A DNA stretch of 64,000 nucleotides, from positions 1 through 64,000 of the forward strand of contig NZ_JAHXRQ010000015.1 in assembly GCF_019392335.1 (NCBI RefSeq), given 5' to 3'. The position numbers and the translations under genes were made by a program. Positions 26,910-36,014 of this stretch are shown here, piece by piece. Under the pieces are notes generated by a model that worked only from the letters and a program-made list of their open reading frames with translations, made no database searches and was not told the DNA's origin. This DNA comes from Mameliella sp. CS4. GTDB lineage: Bacteria > Pseudomonadota > Alphaproteobacteria > Rhodobacterales > Rhodobacteraceae. Position 1 is the first letter of the stretch. Each line of letters opens with the position of its first letter.

Positions 26910-27434
26910 ATGTCCAACACAATGAAAACCCTGACACGCCGCCAGTTGCTGTCGCAAAGCGCGGCGCTTGGCGCCAGCTTTGCCATCGGCGCGGGCTTTG
27001 TCGCCGGTCGGGCAGAGGCCGAGAACTGGGCGATGGAGGTGGATCACCTGGCGCCCGGGACGATGGCGGTGCTGATCCAGATGGCGCGGGATATCTACCC
27101 GCATGACCAGGTGGCCGATCGGTTCTACGCGCTGGCGGTCAAGGGCTATGACACCGCCGAGGCCGCTCCGGCCATCGAGGCGGGTGTCGCCATGCTGAAC
27201 GAGGCGGCGCAGGCCACGGGGCATTCCGGCTACCTCGACATCGGCTGGGAACGCGACCGTGTCGCGGTACTGCGCGGCATCGAGGACAGCGCCTTTTTCC
27301 AGCAGGTCCGCGGCGGGCTTGTGACCGGGCTTTATAACCAGAAGGCCGTCTGGCCGATCTTCGGCTACGAGGGCGAGAGCTACTCCGAAGGCGGCTACCT
27401 GTATCGCGGTTTCGACGACATCAACTGGCTTTGA
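26910..27434 (+). CDS. Gluconate 2-dehydrogenase subunit 3-like protein (Tat signal)
   Basis: A 174-residue small subunit of membrane or periplasmic GMC-type dehydrogenases. The N-terminus has a twin-arginine signal (TLTRRQLLSQSAALGASFAI, then AEAEN). The mature part has the family pattern MAVLIQMARDIYPHDQVADR. GGAGGAG precedes the ATG. The next gene is a GMC flavoprotein, which would be its partner and might be exported with it. A cytochrome subunit is not adjacent. Confidence 0.82.
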   Translation: MSNTMKTLTRRQLLSQSAALGASFAIGAGFVAGRAEAENWAMEVDHLAPGTMAVLIQMARDIYPHDQVADRFYALAVKGYDTAEAAPAIEAGVAMLNEAAQATGHSGYLDIGWERDRVAVLRGIEDSAFFQQVRGGLVTGLYNQKAVWPIFGYEGESYSEGGYLYRGFDDINWL

Positions 27435-27447
27435 GGGGGCAAGAGCA

Positions 27448-29019
27448 ATGACTGCACCATTTGACCTGACCGACGACGGGGTTGTCGTCATCATCGGCAC
27501 CGGCGCGGGCGGCGGCGTCCTGGCCAATGAACTGGCCCAGAAGGGCGTGTCCGTCGTCGCGCTGGAAGCGGGCGGGCGCTATCTGCCGGACGATTACATC
27601 AACGATGAATGGGCCAGCTTTGGCCAGCTGGCCTGGACCGACCCGCGCACCACCTCCGGCGACTGGCGGGTGGCCAAGGATTTCAGCGGCTTACCCGCAT
27701 GGATCGTCAAGGCGGTCGGCGGCACCACGACCCATTGGGCGGGGGCCAGCCTGCGGTTCCAGGACCATGAGTGGAAGGCAAAAACCACCTATGGCGAGGT
27801 GGCGGGGGCCAACCTGCTGGATTGGCCGATCGATCCGCGCGAGATGGACGATTACTACACCAAGGCCGAGGACAAGCTGGGTGTGACCCGCACCAATGGC
27901 CGCGCGGGTCTGCCGGGCAACAACAACTTCAAGGTCTTTGAAAAGGGCGCGCGCGCTCTGGGCTATGAAGAGGTCCACACCGGGCGCATGGCGATCAACT
28001 CGGCCGAAAATGACGGCCGGATGGCCTGCCAGCAAACGGGTTTCTGTTTTCAGGGCTGCAAGTGGGGGGCCAAGTGGTCCTCGGCCTATACGGACATCCC
28101 GCGCGGCGAGGCGACCGGCAACCTCGAAGTGCGCGAGAACTGCCACGCGGCGCGTATCCTGCATGACGACGACGGCAAGGTGACCGGGGTCGAGTATTTC
28201 GACGCGGACGGCAATCTGCAGCTGCAGAAGGCGCGGGTTGTCTGCGTCGCGGGCAACTCTTTCGAAAGCCCGCGGCTGCTGCTCAACTCGGCCTCGTCGA
28301 TGTTCCCGGACGGGCTGGCCAACAGTTCGGGGCAGGTGGGGCGCAACTATATGCGGCACACCACTGGATCGGTCTACGCGGTCTTTGACCAGCCGGTGCG
28401 GATGTGGCGCGGCACCACGATGGCCGGCATCATCCAGGACGAGGCACGCCACGATCCCTCGCGCGGGTTTGTCGGCGGGTATGAGCTGGAGACGCTCTCG
28501 CTGGGTCTGCCCTTCATGGCGGCCTTCCTCGATCCGGGCGCCTGGGGGCGCGAGTTCACCACCGCTTTGGACCACTACGAGAACATGGCCGGCATGTGGA
28601 TCGTGGGCGAGGACATGCCACAGGAAACAAACCGCGTGACCCTGAACAGCGACGTGAAGGACGCCAACGGCCTGCCGGTGGTCAACGTCCATTTCGATGA
28701 CCACGCCAACGACATCGCGATGCGCGACCATGCCTACAAGCAGGGCATGGCGATCTACGACGCGGTGGGCGCGACACGGGTCTTCCCGACGCCGCCCTAT
28801 CCGTCGACGCATAACCTGGGCACCAACCGGATGTCGGCCAATGCGCAGGACGGGGTCGTGAATGCACATGGCCAGTCGCATGACATTGCCAATCTCTTTG
28901 TCTCGGATGGCAGCCAGTTCACCACCGGCGCGTCGGAAAACCCGACGCTGACCATCGTGGCGCTGGCGATCCGGCAGGCGGATTTCATCGCTGCTGAGAT
29001 GGGCCGGCAGAACATCTGA
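27448..29019 (+). CDS. GMC-family FAD oxidoreductase
   Basis: A 523-residue flavoprotein. The FAD-binding motif VVIIGTGAGGGVLANEL is near residues 11-27, with TTHWAGASLRF and the C-terminal family segment near DGSQFTTGASENPTL. No signal peptide is visible, consistent with co-export through the Tat signal of the preceding subunit. The family oxidises alcohols, aldoses and gluconate. Placed after the alcohol dehydrogenase, it may oxidise an alcohol intermediate and feed electrons to the respiratory chain (inference). Confidence 0.88.
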   Translation: MTAPFDLTDDGVVVIIGTGAGGGVLANELAQKGVSVVALEAGGRYLPDDYINDEWASFGQLAWTDPRTTSGDWRVAKDFSGLPAWIVKAVGGTTTHWAGASLRFQDHEWKAKTTYGEVAGANLLDWPIDPREMDDYYTKAEDKLGVTRTNGRAGLPGNNNFKVFEKGARALGYEEVHTGRMAINSAENDGRMACQQTGFCFQGCKWGAKWSSAYTDIPRGEATGNLEVRENCHAARILHDDDGKVTGVEYFDADGNLQLQKARVVCVAGNSFESPRLLLNSASSMFPDGLANSSGQVGRNYMRHTTGSVYAVFDQPVRMWRGTTMAGIIQDEARHDPSRGFVGGYELETLSLGLPFMAAFLDPGAWGREFTTALDHYENMAGMWIVGEDMPQETNRVTLNSDVKDANGLPVVNVHFDDHANDIAMRDHAYKQGMAIYDAVGATRVFPTPPYPSTHNLGTNRMSANAQDGVVNAHGQSHDIANLFVSDGSQFTTGASENPTLTIVALAIRQADFIAAEMGRQNI

Positions 29020-29038
29020 TCGCAGGCGACCACGGTTT

Positions 29039-29065
29039 CGGCGGCCCGCGCAGAGTGGGCCGCCG
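29039..29065. repeat. Hairpin after the GMC gene
   Basis: CGGCGGCCC and GGGCCGCCG form a perfect nine-base stem around a nine-base loop, 20 bases after the GMC stop and 58 bases before katG. It may end the monooxygenase unit, leaving katG partly separate, but lacks a T-run. Confidence 0.55.
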
Positions 29066-29123
29066 CGACGTCACCCGGGCACGCGGGGGCGGCAAAGCAA
29101 CAGAATTCCGAACGAGGGAGAAA

Positions 29124-31328
29124 ATGATGGACGGAAACGACATGCGTCAGGCGGGGCAGTGCCCCGTGATGCACGGGGCAACCAACGTGGCGGGCACGGG
29201 CAACAGGGAATGGTGGCCGAACCAGCTCAACCTGTCGATCCTGCACCAGCATCAGCCCGTGGCCGACCCGGCGCCCGAGGGCTTTGACTATGCCGAAGCG
29301 TTTAAGGCGCTGGACCTAGATGCGGTCAAGGCGGACCTGACCGCGCTGATGACCGACAGCAAGGATTGGTGGCCCGCAGATTATGGCCACTACGGTCCTT
29401 TCTTCATCCGCATGGCCTGGCACAGCGCGGGCACCTACCGCACGGCGGACGGGCGCGGTGGCGCCTCGACCGGGACGCAACGCTTTGCACCGCTGAACTC
29501 CTGGCCCGACAATGGCAACCTGGACAAGGCGCGCCGCCTGCTCTGGCCGATCAAGGAAAAATACGGCAACGCGATTTCCTGGGCCGACCTGATGATCCTG
29601 GCCGGAAACGTCGCCATCGAGAGCATGGGTGGCCGCACCTTCGGTTTCGCTGGCGGGCGCGAGGATGTCTGGGCGCCCGAAGAGGACATTTATTGGGGGG
29701 CAGAGACCGAGTGGTTGGGCGACAGCCGCTATTCCGGTGACCGCGATCTGGCGAACCCGCTGGCCGCCGTGCAGATGGGGCTGATCTACGTCAACCCCGA
29801 AGGGCCGAACGGCAATCCCGATCCGCTCGCCTCGGGCCGCGATATCCGCGACACTTTTGGCCGGATGGCGATGGATGACGAGGAAACCGTGGCACTGGTC
29901 GCGGGCGGGCACACCTTTGGCAAGGCGCATGGCGCGGGTGATCCCGCACTTGTGGGCGCGGAACCCGAGGCCGCCGCCCTGCAGGAAATGGGCTTTGGCT
30001 GGAAGAACGCGCACAAGAGCGGAAAGGGCGTGGACACCACGACCTCGGGGATCGAGGGGCCGTGGACGGCGAACCCGACACAATGGGACAACGGATATTT
30101 CGATGTTCTTTTCGGCTATGACTGGGAACTGACCAAGAGCCCGGCAGGTGCCCACATCTGGCACGCCAAGGGGCTGGCGGACGAGGACCACGCGCCGCAG
30201 GTCGATGCCTCGGTCGCCAAGGTGCCGGTGATGATGACCACCGCTGACATGGCCATGCGCATGGACCCGATCTATGGTCCGATTTCCAAGCGGTTCCACG
30301 AGAACCCCGAGGATTTTGCCGAGGCTTTTGCGCGCGCCTGGTTCAAGTTGACCCACCGCGACATGGGACCGAAGGCCTGCTACCTGGGCAAGGAAGTCCC
30401 TGCCGAGGACCTGATCTGGCAGGACCCGGTGCCGCCGGTGGATCACGTCCTGATCGACCACGACGATATCGCCAATCTGAAGGAACAGATCCTCGGCTCG
30501 GGCCTGTCGGTGGCCGATCTGGTCTGGACGGCCTGGGCCTCGGCTTCGACCTTCCGCCGCTCGGACAAGCGCGGCGGCGCCAATGGGGCGCGTATCCGCC
30601 TTGCCCCGCAGAAGGACTGGGAGGCGAACGAACCGGCCCGGCTGTCCCGCGTGCTGGAGGTTCTTGACGGCATTCGCACCGCATTCAACCGGGGCGCGTC
30701 CGGGGGCAAGATGGTTTCGCTTGCCGACCTGATCGTTCTGGGCGGGACTGCCGCCATCGAAAAGGCGGCCCGTGACGGTGGGCGTGACGTTCGTGTGCCC
30801 TTTACGCCGGGCCGCACCGATGCCAGCGCAGACCAGACCGACGCGGCATCGTTCGAACCGATGGAACCGGCCACGGACGGGTTCCGCAACTACGAGAAGA
30901 CCGCCTTTACCTACCCGGCAGAGGCGCTTCTGGTGGACAGGGCGCAGCTGCTGGGGCTGAGCGCGCCGGAAATGACCGTGCTTGTCGGCGGGCTTCGCGT
31001 GCTGGGCGCGACTTACCAGTCCTCGGATACCGGCGTTCTGACGGACCGCCCGGGCGTGCTGGGCAATGACTTCTTCCGCAACATCCTGGACATGACCACC
31101 GAGTGGTTGCCGGTCGATACGTCGGAACGGGTGTTCGAAGGCTGCGACCGTGCGAGCGGGGCGAAGAAATGGACCGGGTCGCGCGTGGATCTTGTCTTTG
31201 GCTCGAACTCGCAGCTGAGGGCGCTGAGCGAATACTACGCCAGCGGCGGCAACGAGGATCACTTCGTCGCCGATTTTATCGCCGCCTGGGTGAAGGTCAT
31301 GAACGCGGATCGTTTCGACCTGGCCTGA
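29124..31328 (+). CDS. katG: Catalase-peroxidase
   Basis: A haem enzyme of 734 residues that removes hydrogen peroxide and oxidises organic donors. It has the duplicated class-I peroxidase layout. The active-site RMAWH segment is at residues 96-100 (Arg96, Trp99, His100). The MGLIYVNPEG segment supplies the Tyr and Met of the Met-Tyr-Trp adduct, and AGGHTFGKAHGAG carries the proximal histidine. The start with GAGGGAG before ATG 29124 is preferred over an upstream in-frame GTG. It may remove peroxide leaking from an uncoupled monooxygenase (inference). No OxyR gene is nearby. Confidence 0.96.
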   Translation: MMDGNDMRQAGQCPVMHGATNVAGTGNREWWPNQLNLSILHQHQPVADPAPEGFDYAEAFKALDLDAVKADLTALMTDSKDWWPADYGHYGPFFIRMAWHSAGTYRTADGRGGASTGTQRFAPLNSWPDNGNLDKARRLLWPIKEKYGNAISWADLMILAGNVAIESMGGRTFGFAGGREDVWAPEEDIYWGAETEWLGDSRYSGDRDLANPLAAVQMGLIYVNPEGPNGNPDPLASGRDIRDTFGRMAMDDEETVALVAGGHTFGKAHGAGDPALVGAEPEAAALQEMGFGWKNAHKSGKGVDTTTSGIEGPWTANPTQWDNGYFDVLFGYDWELTKSPAGAHIWHAKGLADEDHAPQVDASVAKVPVMMTTADMAMRMDPIYGPISKRFHENPEDFAEAFARAWFKLTHRDMGPKACYLGKEVPAEDLIWQDPVPPVDHVLIDHDDIANLKEQILGSGLSVADLVWTAWASASTFRRSDKRGGANGARIRLAPQKDWEANEPARLSRVLEVLDGIRTAFNRGASGGKMVSLADLIVLGGTAAIEKAARDGGRDVRVPFTPGRTDASADQTDAASFEPMEPATDGFRNYEKTAFTYPAEALLVDRAQLLGLSAPEMTVLVGGLRVLGATYQSSDTGVLTDRPGVLGNDFFRNILDMTTEWLPVDTSERVFEGCDRASGAKKWTGSRVDLVFGSNSQLRALSEYYASGGNEDHFVADFIAAWVKVMNADRFDLA

Positions 31329-31338
31329 GGCATAAAAA

Positions 31339-31366
31339 GGGGGACCGGCCAGTGTGTCGGTCCCCC
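31339..31366. terminator. Hairpin after katG
   Basis: GGGGGACCG and CGGTCCCCC form a perfect nine-base stem with a ten-base loop, 11 bases after the katG stop. The A-run before it (a T-run on the minus strand) faces the minus-strand direction, so plus-strand termination would rely on the stem. The next gene has its own GGGAGG site and may be read through. Confidence 0.5.
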
Positions 31367-31387
31367 GACACAGAGGGAGGACCACCG

Positions 31388-31876
31388 ATGGATATCTTTT
31401 CAAAGCGCGACGGCCCACGTCCCGAGGACGTCAAGGCCAGGAAACTGTTGCAGGACAACGCTGGCACCATTCGGCGGCTGGCCGACACGATCAGCAACGG
31501 CGGCTTCACCAAGATGAAGCAGGACCAGGCCCGCCGCCGCGAAGAGCCAAAGCCCGAAGGACTGATGATCCACGATCTCAAGGCGCCTTCGAAAAGCGAG
31601 GTGCCAGAGCCCTACGTCAAGGTCAGCCTGAACAACCGCGTGGTGCTGGCGGACAAGTCCAACGGGCGCCAATTGCAGATGCTGGGAGAGATCCGGGGCA
31701 ATTCCTTTTCCCGTCGCTTTGTCCTGGCGACCTCGGAAAACGGCTTTTTCTCACCCATCGATGATGAGACGCGTGCCATCATCGGGGCATTGGACAACCA
31801 GGAAATCGGGGGCGCAATGACCGAAAAGGCGCTGGCCCGAAAACTGACAGAGCTGCTCGGGCTGGAGGCGGGATAG
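31388..31876 (+). CDS. Unknown protein, 162 residues
   Basis: A soluble charged protein with a helical N-terminal half (DVKARKLLQDNAGTIRRLAD, KMKQDQARRREE) and a beta-rich second half (VKVSLNNRVVLADKSNGRQL, RRFVLATSENGFFSPIDDET). GGGAGG precedes ATG 31388. It lies 60 bases after katG. No family recognised. Confidence 0.68.
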   Translation: MDIFSKRDGPRPEDVKARKLLQDNAGTIRRLADTISNGGFTKMKQDQARRREEPKPEGLMIHDLKAPSKSEVPEPYVKVSLNNRVVLADKSNGRQLQMLGEIRGNSFSRRFVLATSENGFFSPIDDETRAIIGALDNQEIGGAMTEKALARKLTELLGLEAG

Positions 31877-31978
31877 AGGCGCACATCGGGGTTCGCCGCC
31901 GCGCGGATTCCGCAGGCCCCGCTACGTACTCCCGGACTTTGCCGCGCAGCTATTGGGGGCCGTATCGGTGCGCAGGAC

Positions 31979-32152
31979 TGTGATGTTCGTAGCTTTTGCT
32001 ACAATGCGGCCTGCGAGCTGGTCGAGGCAGGCTGCGGCGGTGACCTGGTGGCATCCGTGACGGGCCAAAGCCTGGCGATGGTCCTGCACTACACCAAGAA
32101 GGTGCGCCAGAAGGTCAGGGCGATTGAAGCGCAGAGAATGAGAGCGGAATAA
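31979..32152 (+). pseudogene. Tyrosine recombinase remnant (C-terminal fragment)
   Basis: The frame ending at TAA 32152 reads AACELVEAGCGGDLVASVTG then QSLAMVLHYTKKVRQK, the C-terminal pattern of phage-type integrases (a helix, a glycine-containing box with TGHxS-like TGQS, and the catalytic tyrosine in HYTKK). There is no N-terminal or middle catalytic part upstream, so the gene is a truncated relic. It ends 64 bases before the 3' end of tRNA-Cys, the classic place of an island integrase. The upstream limit of the fragment is not sharp. Confidence 0.7.
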
Positions 32153-32216
32153 AAGCAAAATCTTTGGCCGGCAGTATCCTGCCGCCTGTCTGTTTGTCTA
32201 AGTGATTGAAAGTAAA

Positions 32217-32290
32217 TGGAGGCGAGTACCGGAATCGAACCGGTGTACACGGATTTGCAATCCGCTGCGTCACCACTCCGCCAACTCGCC
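32217..32290 (-). tRNA. tRNA-Cys (anticodon GCA)
   Basis: A 74-base tRNA on the minus strand, including encoded CCA. The acceptor stem pairs GGCGAGT with ACTCGCC, the T loop is GTTCGATTC, and the anticodon loop reads TTGCAAA, giving GCA for cysteine. The discriminator base is U, as in cysteine tRNAs. The 3' end faces the integrase remnant. Confidence 0.95.
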
Positions 32291-32462
32291 AGAGTGGCCG
32301 TCTGATTAGGCGGTACGGTCGTGGGCGTCAAGCAGATATCTCAAACGATCTCCCGGCGGGTCATGCGGTCACATTCGCAAAGTTTGGTGGCTTGGGTCAT
32401 TGCCGCTACACGGCAGTTGTGGCACAACCTTTCTCAAGCTTCTGAACGAAAGAGTTTAGTGC

Positions 32463-33116
32463 ATGACTGACTTCGCCACCCGCCGCCGGATGATGGTCGA
32501 TACACAGGTACGCCCGTCGGACGTCACGGAATTCCCGATCATCGACGCAATGTTGAGCGTCCCGCGTGAGGCCTTTGTGCCCAGCGACCGTATCGAGGCC
32601 GCCTATGCCAGCGAGCATGTGGACCTCGGGGAGGGACGTGTCCTGCTGGATCCGCGTGTCTTTGCCAAGATCCTGGATGCGCTGAACCTGACCAATGCGG
32701 ATCTCGTTCTGGATATCGGCGCGGGCTACGGCTACTCCTCTGCCGTCATCGCGCATATCGCCGAGGCTGTCGTCGCGCTCGAAGAGGATGAAAGCCTCGT
32801 CGATGAGGCTCAGGCGCTGCTGACGGAACACCATGCGGACAATGTCGTATTGCAGCCCGGTGCTCTCACCGAAGGTGCCGCGGAACACGGGCCCTACGAC
32901 GCTATCGTGATCGAAGGCGGCGTCGAGGTTCTGCCCGAGGGGCTGGAGGCGCAGCTCAAGGATGGGGGGCGCATCGCGGTCATCTCCATGGAAAACGCGT
33001 TGGGCACGGTGAAGATCGGGCACAAGCTGGACGGCCATATCAACTGGCGCTTTGCCTTCAACGGCACGGCGCCCGTTATTCAGGGTTTTGAGAAAAAGGC
33101 TGAATTCGCTCTCTAG
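32463..33116 (+). CDS. pcm: Protein-L-isoaspartate O-methyltransferase
   Basis: A 217-residue SAM-dependent methyltransferase of the PCMT family, which repairs isoaspartyl residues in ageing proteins. Motif I is LVLDIGAGYGYSSAVIAHIA near residues 81-100, preceded by the PCMT-type PREAFVPSDRIEAAYA. It has an ATG start. It is 34 bases before the tolC-like gene; in related bacteria this pairing is common. Confidence 0.85.
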   Translation: MTDFATRRRMMVDTQVRPSDVTEFPIIDAMLSVPREAFVPSDRIEAAYASEHVDLGEGRVLLDPRVFAKILDALNLTNADLVLDIGAGYGYSSAVIAHIAEAVVALEEDESLVDEAQALLTEHHADNVVLQPGALTEGAAEHGPYDAIVIEGGVEVLPEGLEAQLKDGGRIAVISMENALGTVKIGHKLDGHINWRFAFNGTAPVIQGFEKKAEFAL

Positions 33117-33150
33117 TCTGGATGGGCGGATCGGTCGGGGTTGACGGACA

Positions 33151-34587
33151 GTGGGGATAACGGTGCTGGGCAGGATTCGCAGAACATTTTTTCAGGGCGC
33201 TGCGGGCATCGCGCTGGTGGCGGCCTTGGCAACACCTTCCTGGGCCGAAACGCTCGCAGAAGCGCTGACTGCGGCCTACATGAACAGCGGGCTGCTGGAT
33301 CAGAACCGGGCCACCCTGCGTGCCGCGGACGAGGATGTCGCCCAGGCCTTGGCCGAACTGCGCCCGGTGCTGCGCTGGACCGGAAACATCCGCCGCGAAT
33401 ATGGCTACAGTGGTGGTACAAATACCTTCGGCGTCTTTGTGGAAAGCGGTCGGATCAACCAGACCGCCAGCATCAACCTGATCGCCGAAATCGTTCTGTA
33501 TGCCGGGGGCCGCAACAAGCTGGGCCTCGACGCCGCCAAGGAACAGGTTCTGGCAACCCGCGCACAACTGGTCGCGATCGAACAGCAGGTGCTGCTGCGC
33601 GCCGCCGCGGCCTTCATGAACATTCGCCGTTTTGGCGAGACCACGGCTTTGCGTCAGAACAACGTGCGCGTGATCCAGCAGGAATTGCGCGCCGCCCGTG
33701 ACCGTTTCGATGTGGGCGAGGTGACGCGGACCGACGTGGCCCTGGCCGAGGCACGCCTGGCACAGGCCCGTGCCGCGCTGGCCGCCGCGCAGGGGGATCT
33801 GATCGTCGCAGGTGAGGAGTATCTCGCCGCCGTCGGGGTCAAGCCGCGCAACCTGGTCAACCCGCGGTCGCTGCCCAAGTTGCCCGCCAGCGTGGCAGAG
33901 GCCAAGAAACAGGCGCTGTACCAGCACCCGGAGCTGATTGCCCAACAACATGCGGTCACCGCCTCGGAGCTGGCCATCCTGATCGCCAAGGGCGCAAAGA
34001 AACCCACGGTCAGCCTCGAAGGCAGTTATGGGGTCACCGAGAATTTCGACAATTCCGCTTATTCGCACGGCGGTTCGATCACCCTGGGGGCCAGCGGCCC
34101 GATCTATTCCGGTGGGGCGCTCGACTCGGCCGAACGTCAGGCCGTGGCCAACCGGGATGCGCAGCGCGGTCGCCTGCATGTGGTTCTGTCCGAGATCGAA
34201 CAGAACGTCGGTCAGGCCTATGCAAACCTGCGGGTCGCCCGCGCCAACCGCACCTCCTTCGAAGAGCAGGTGCGTGCGGCCACCGTCGCCTTCCGTGGCG
34301 TGCGGGAAGAGGCCAAGCTGGGGGCGCGGACAACGCTGGACGTGCTTGATGCCGAACAGGAACTGCTTGACGCCCGTGCCAGCCTTGTCGGGGCGCAGGT
34401 GGACGAGGCCATCGCCTCGTATCAGGTGCTGTCGTCTCTGGGCTTGCTGACCGCCGAGGCGCTGCACCTGGATGTGCCCTCGTTCGACCCGTCGGCCTAT
34501 TACAACCTGGTCAAGAAAGCGCCGCGCAACCGGTCGAAACAGGGGGCCGAGCTGGACCGTGTCCTGAAGGCGCTGGGAAAAGAGTAG
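33151..34587 (+). CDS. tolC: TolC-family outer-membrane export protein
   Basis: Outer-membrane channel of type I secretion and drug efflux, about 478 residues. A signal peptide is visible (GIALVAALATPSWAETLAEA), with cleavage near SWA-ET. Two duplicated halves with long helices follow, including YEVL-type repeats such as RFDVGEVTRTDVALAEARLA and AKLGARTTLDVLDAEQELLD, the hallmark TolC segments. The start is GTG: base 33151 or, with a better-placed GGGG, base 33163. It lies downstream of pcm. The cognate transporter is not in the window. Confidence 0.9.
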   Translation: MGITVLGRIRRTFFQGAAGIALVAALATPSWAETLAEALTAAYMNSGLLDQNRATLRAADEDVAQALAELRPVLRWTGNIRREYGYSGGTNTFGVFVESGRINQTASINLIAEIVLYAGGRNKLGLDAAKEQVLATRAQLVAIEQQVLLRAAAAFMNIRRFGETTALRQNNVRVIQQELRAARDRFDVGEVTRTDVALAEARLAQARAALAAAQGDLIVAGEEYLAAVGVKPRNLVNPRSLPKLPASVAEAKKQALYQHPELIAQQHAVTASELAILIAKGAKKPTVSLEGSYGVTENFDNSAYSHGGSITLGASGPIYSGGALDSAERQAVANRDAQRGRLHVVLSEIEQNVGQAYANLRVARANRTSFEEQVRAATVAFRGVREEAKLGARTTLDVLDAEQELLDARASLVGAQVDEAIASYQVLSSLGLLTAEALHLDVPSFDPSAYYNLVKKAPRNRSKQGAELDRVLKALGKE

Positions 34588-34660
34588 TTTTTTTCGCATC
34601 TGTTGTGTGCAGTCCCGCTTTGCAGGTACACTCTGCCCTGAGGCAAGAGTGGCAGGAACA

Positions 34661-35893
34661 ATGTCAAATTCCGTAACGAACGTCGAAATAGAGGACGTGC
34701 TGTCCTCGATCCGCCGCTTGGTGTCCGAAGAGGGCCGACCGCACCATGGCGCAACGCCTCAGGCGGCAGAGCGTCTGGTCCTGTCGCCCGCGCTGCGCGT
34801 ACCGGAGGACGAGGAAGATCCTCAGCCCGATCCCCCGATGATGCTGATGGATGCGGCGGATCTGCCCGACGATCAGGATGAGGCACGCGCGCCCGTGGCG
34901 ACGCTGGTGCTCGGGCAGGACGATGCGGCCGAGGACTTGCCCGAAGTGGCGGACTGGGCAGAGACCCGTATCGCGGAACCGGCGGATGCCGTGCCGACGG
35001 TCGACCTGTCCGAGGCGCCCGACGACGTGGTCGAGACTGTCTTGACCGATCTGCCCGACGACCCGGTGCCAGAGGACCTCGCAGAAGCGGAACAGATCGC
35101 GGCGCTGCGGGCCAGCCTGACCAATCTCCGGGATCACGATGAGGCCGAAGAGGCAGGGGAGGCACCCGGCCTGGCCGCCGATTACACCGATTGGACAGAA
35201 GACGGCGAGCCGCTGGACCTCGACGACGTCCTTGCCACCGAAGAGGCGGACGCCGGTGAAGATACGCTGGAACGCAAGATCGCCACGCTTGAGGCGATGC
35301 TGCAGCGCCAGTCGCAGGGCTGGACGCCGGCAAACGATGATGACCCGTCGGATGAGGATGTTGCGCTCGAGGATGTCATTCCGGACTCCGGGCCCGAGGA
35401 GGATGAGACGCCGGAAACCGACAGCGTGATCGAGGAGTTGATTGCCGCCGCCGCGCTGGAGACTGTCACCGAGGAGTTCGGCGAACCGGTGGCCGACAAA
35501 ACCGAAGACCCTGCTGCCGACGCCGGGCTGTCATCGGGTGACCCGTCAGAGACGCCGATTGAGACCTCGGATGCCGAAGACCCGCAGGCAAAACCGGCTT
35601 TTGTTCGTCATGCAGAGACGGCAGAGACGCTGGATTGGGAAGATCACACGCCGGATGAACCTTCGGCGGATGCAATGACCGATGCCGACGTGCCCCGCGC
35701 CGACACGTCGCTCGCCGAGACGACGGAACAAGCCGCATTGGCGGAATTGAGCGAGGAAGCGCTGCAAGGCATGGTCGCCGATATCGTTCGGCGGGAATTG
35801 CAGGGCGCATTGGGAGAGCGGATCACCCGCAATGTGCGCAAACTGGTCCGGCGTGAAATTCACCGCGTCATGATGAACCAGGACTTCGACTGA
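34661..35893 (+). CDS. PopZ-like acidic protein (DUF2497-type ends)
   Basis: A 410-residue, very acidic protein. The N-terminal helix IEDVLSSIRRLVSEEGRP and the C-terminal helices (LSEEALQGMVADIVRRELQG, RKLVRREIHRVMM) match the conserved ends of the PopZ/DUF2497 family, polar organising proteins of alphaproteobacteria. The long centre rich in Asp, Glu and Pro looks disordered, as in PopZ. ATG 34661 follows GGCAGGA. It is much longer than Caulobacter PopZ (~177), so only the ends align by eye. Confidence 0.7.
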   Translation: MSNSVTNVEIEDVLSSIRRLVSEEGRPHHGATPQAAERLVLSPALRVPEDEEDPQPDPPMMLMDAADLPDDQDEARAPVATLVLGQDDAAEDLPEVADWAETRIAEPADAVPTVDLSEAPDDVVETVLTDLPDDPVPEDLAEAEQIAALRASLTNLRDHDEAEEAGEAPGLAADYTDWTEDGEPLDLDDVLATEEADAGEDTLERKIATLEAMLQRQSQGWTPANDDDPSDEDVALEDVIPDSGPEEDETPETDSVIEELIAAAALETVTEEFGEPVADKTEDPAADAGLSSGDPSETPIETSDAEDPQAKPAFVRHAETAETLDWEDHTPDEPSADAMTDADVPRADTSLAETTEQAALAELSEEALQGMVADIVRRELQGALGERITRNVRKLVRREIHRVMMNQDFD

Positions 35894-35954
35894 CGCCGGC
35901 ATCCGGGCGGCGGAGCCTTCTAAAAGTTCACGCAACGTCATCCATGCTCCCATG

Positions 35955-35981
35955 AAAAAACGCGCCCCTTGAAGGGCGCGT
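35955..35981 (-). terminator. Rho-independent terminator of the DUF6280 gene
   Basis: On the minus strand, ACGCGCCC pairs with GGGCGCGT across a six-base loop and is followed by TTTTTT. It begins 34 bases after the stop of the minus-strand gene at 36015. Confidence 0.85.
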
Positions 35982-36014
35982 CAGTTCATAGGTCTTTGAA
36001 TGGTCTCGGGCCGG

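Noticed and set aside
29316..31418. 700-codon open frame on the minus strand opposite katG
   Set aside because: Antisense shadow of a full-length catalase-peroxidase.
32416..32428. Near-palindrome GTTGTGGCACAAC before pcm
   Set aside because: Short, single-copy in the part checked, and without a matching regulator nearby.
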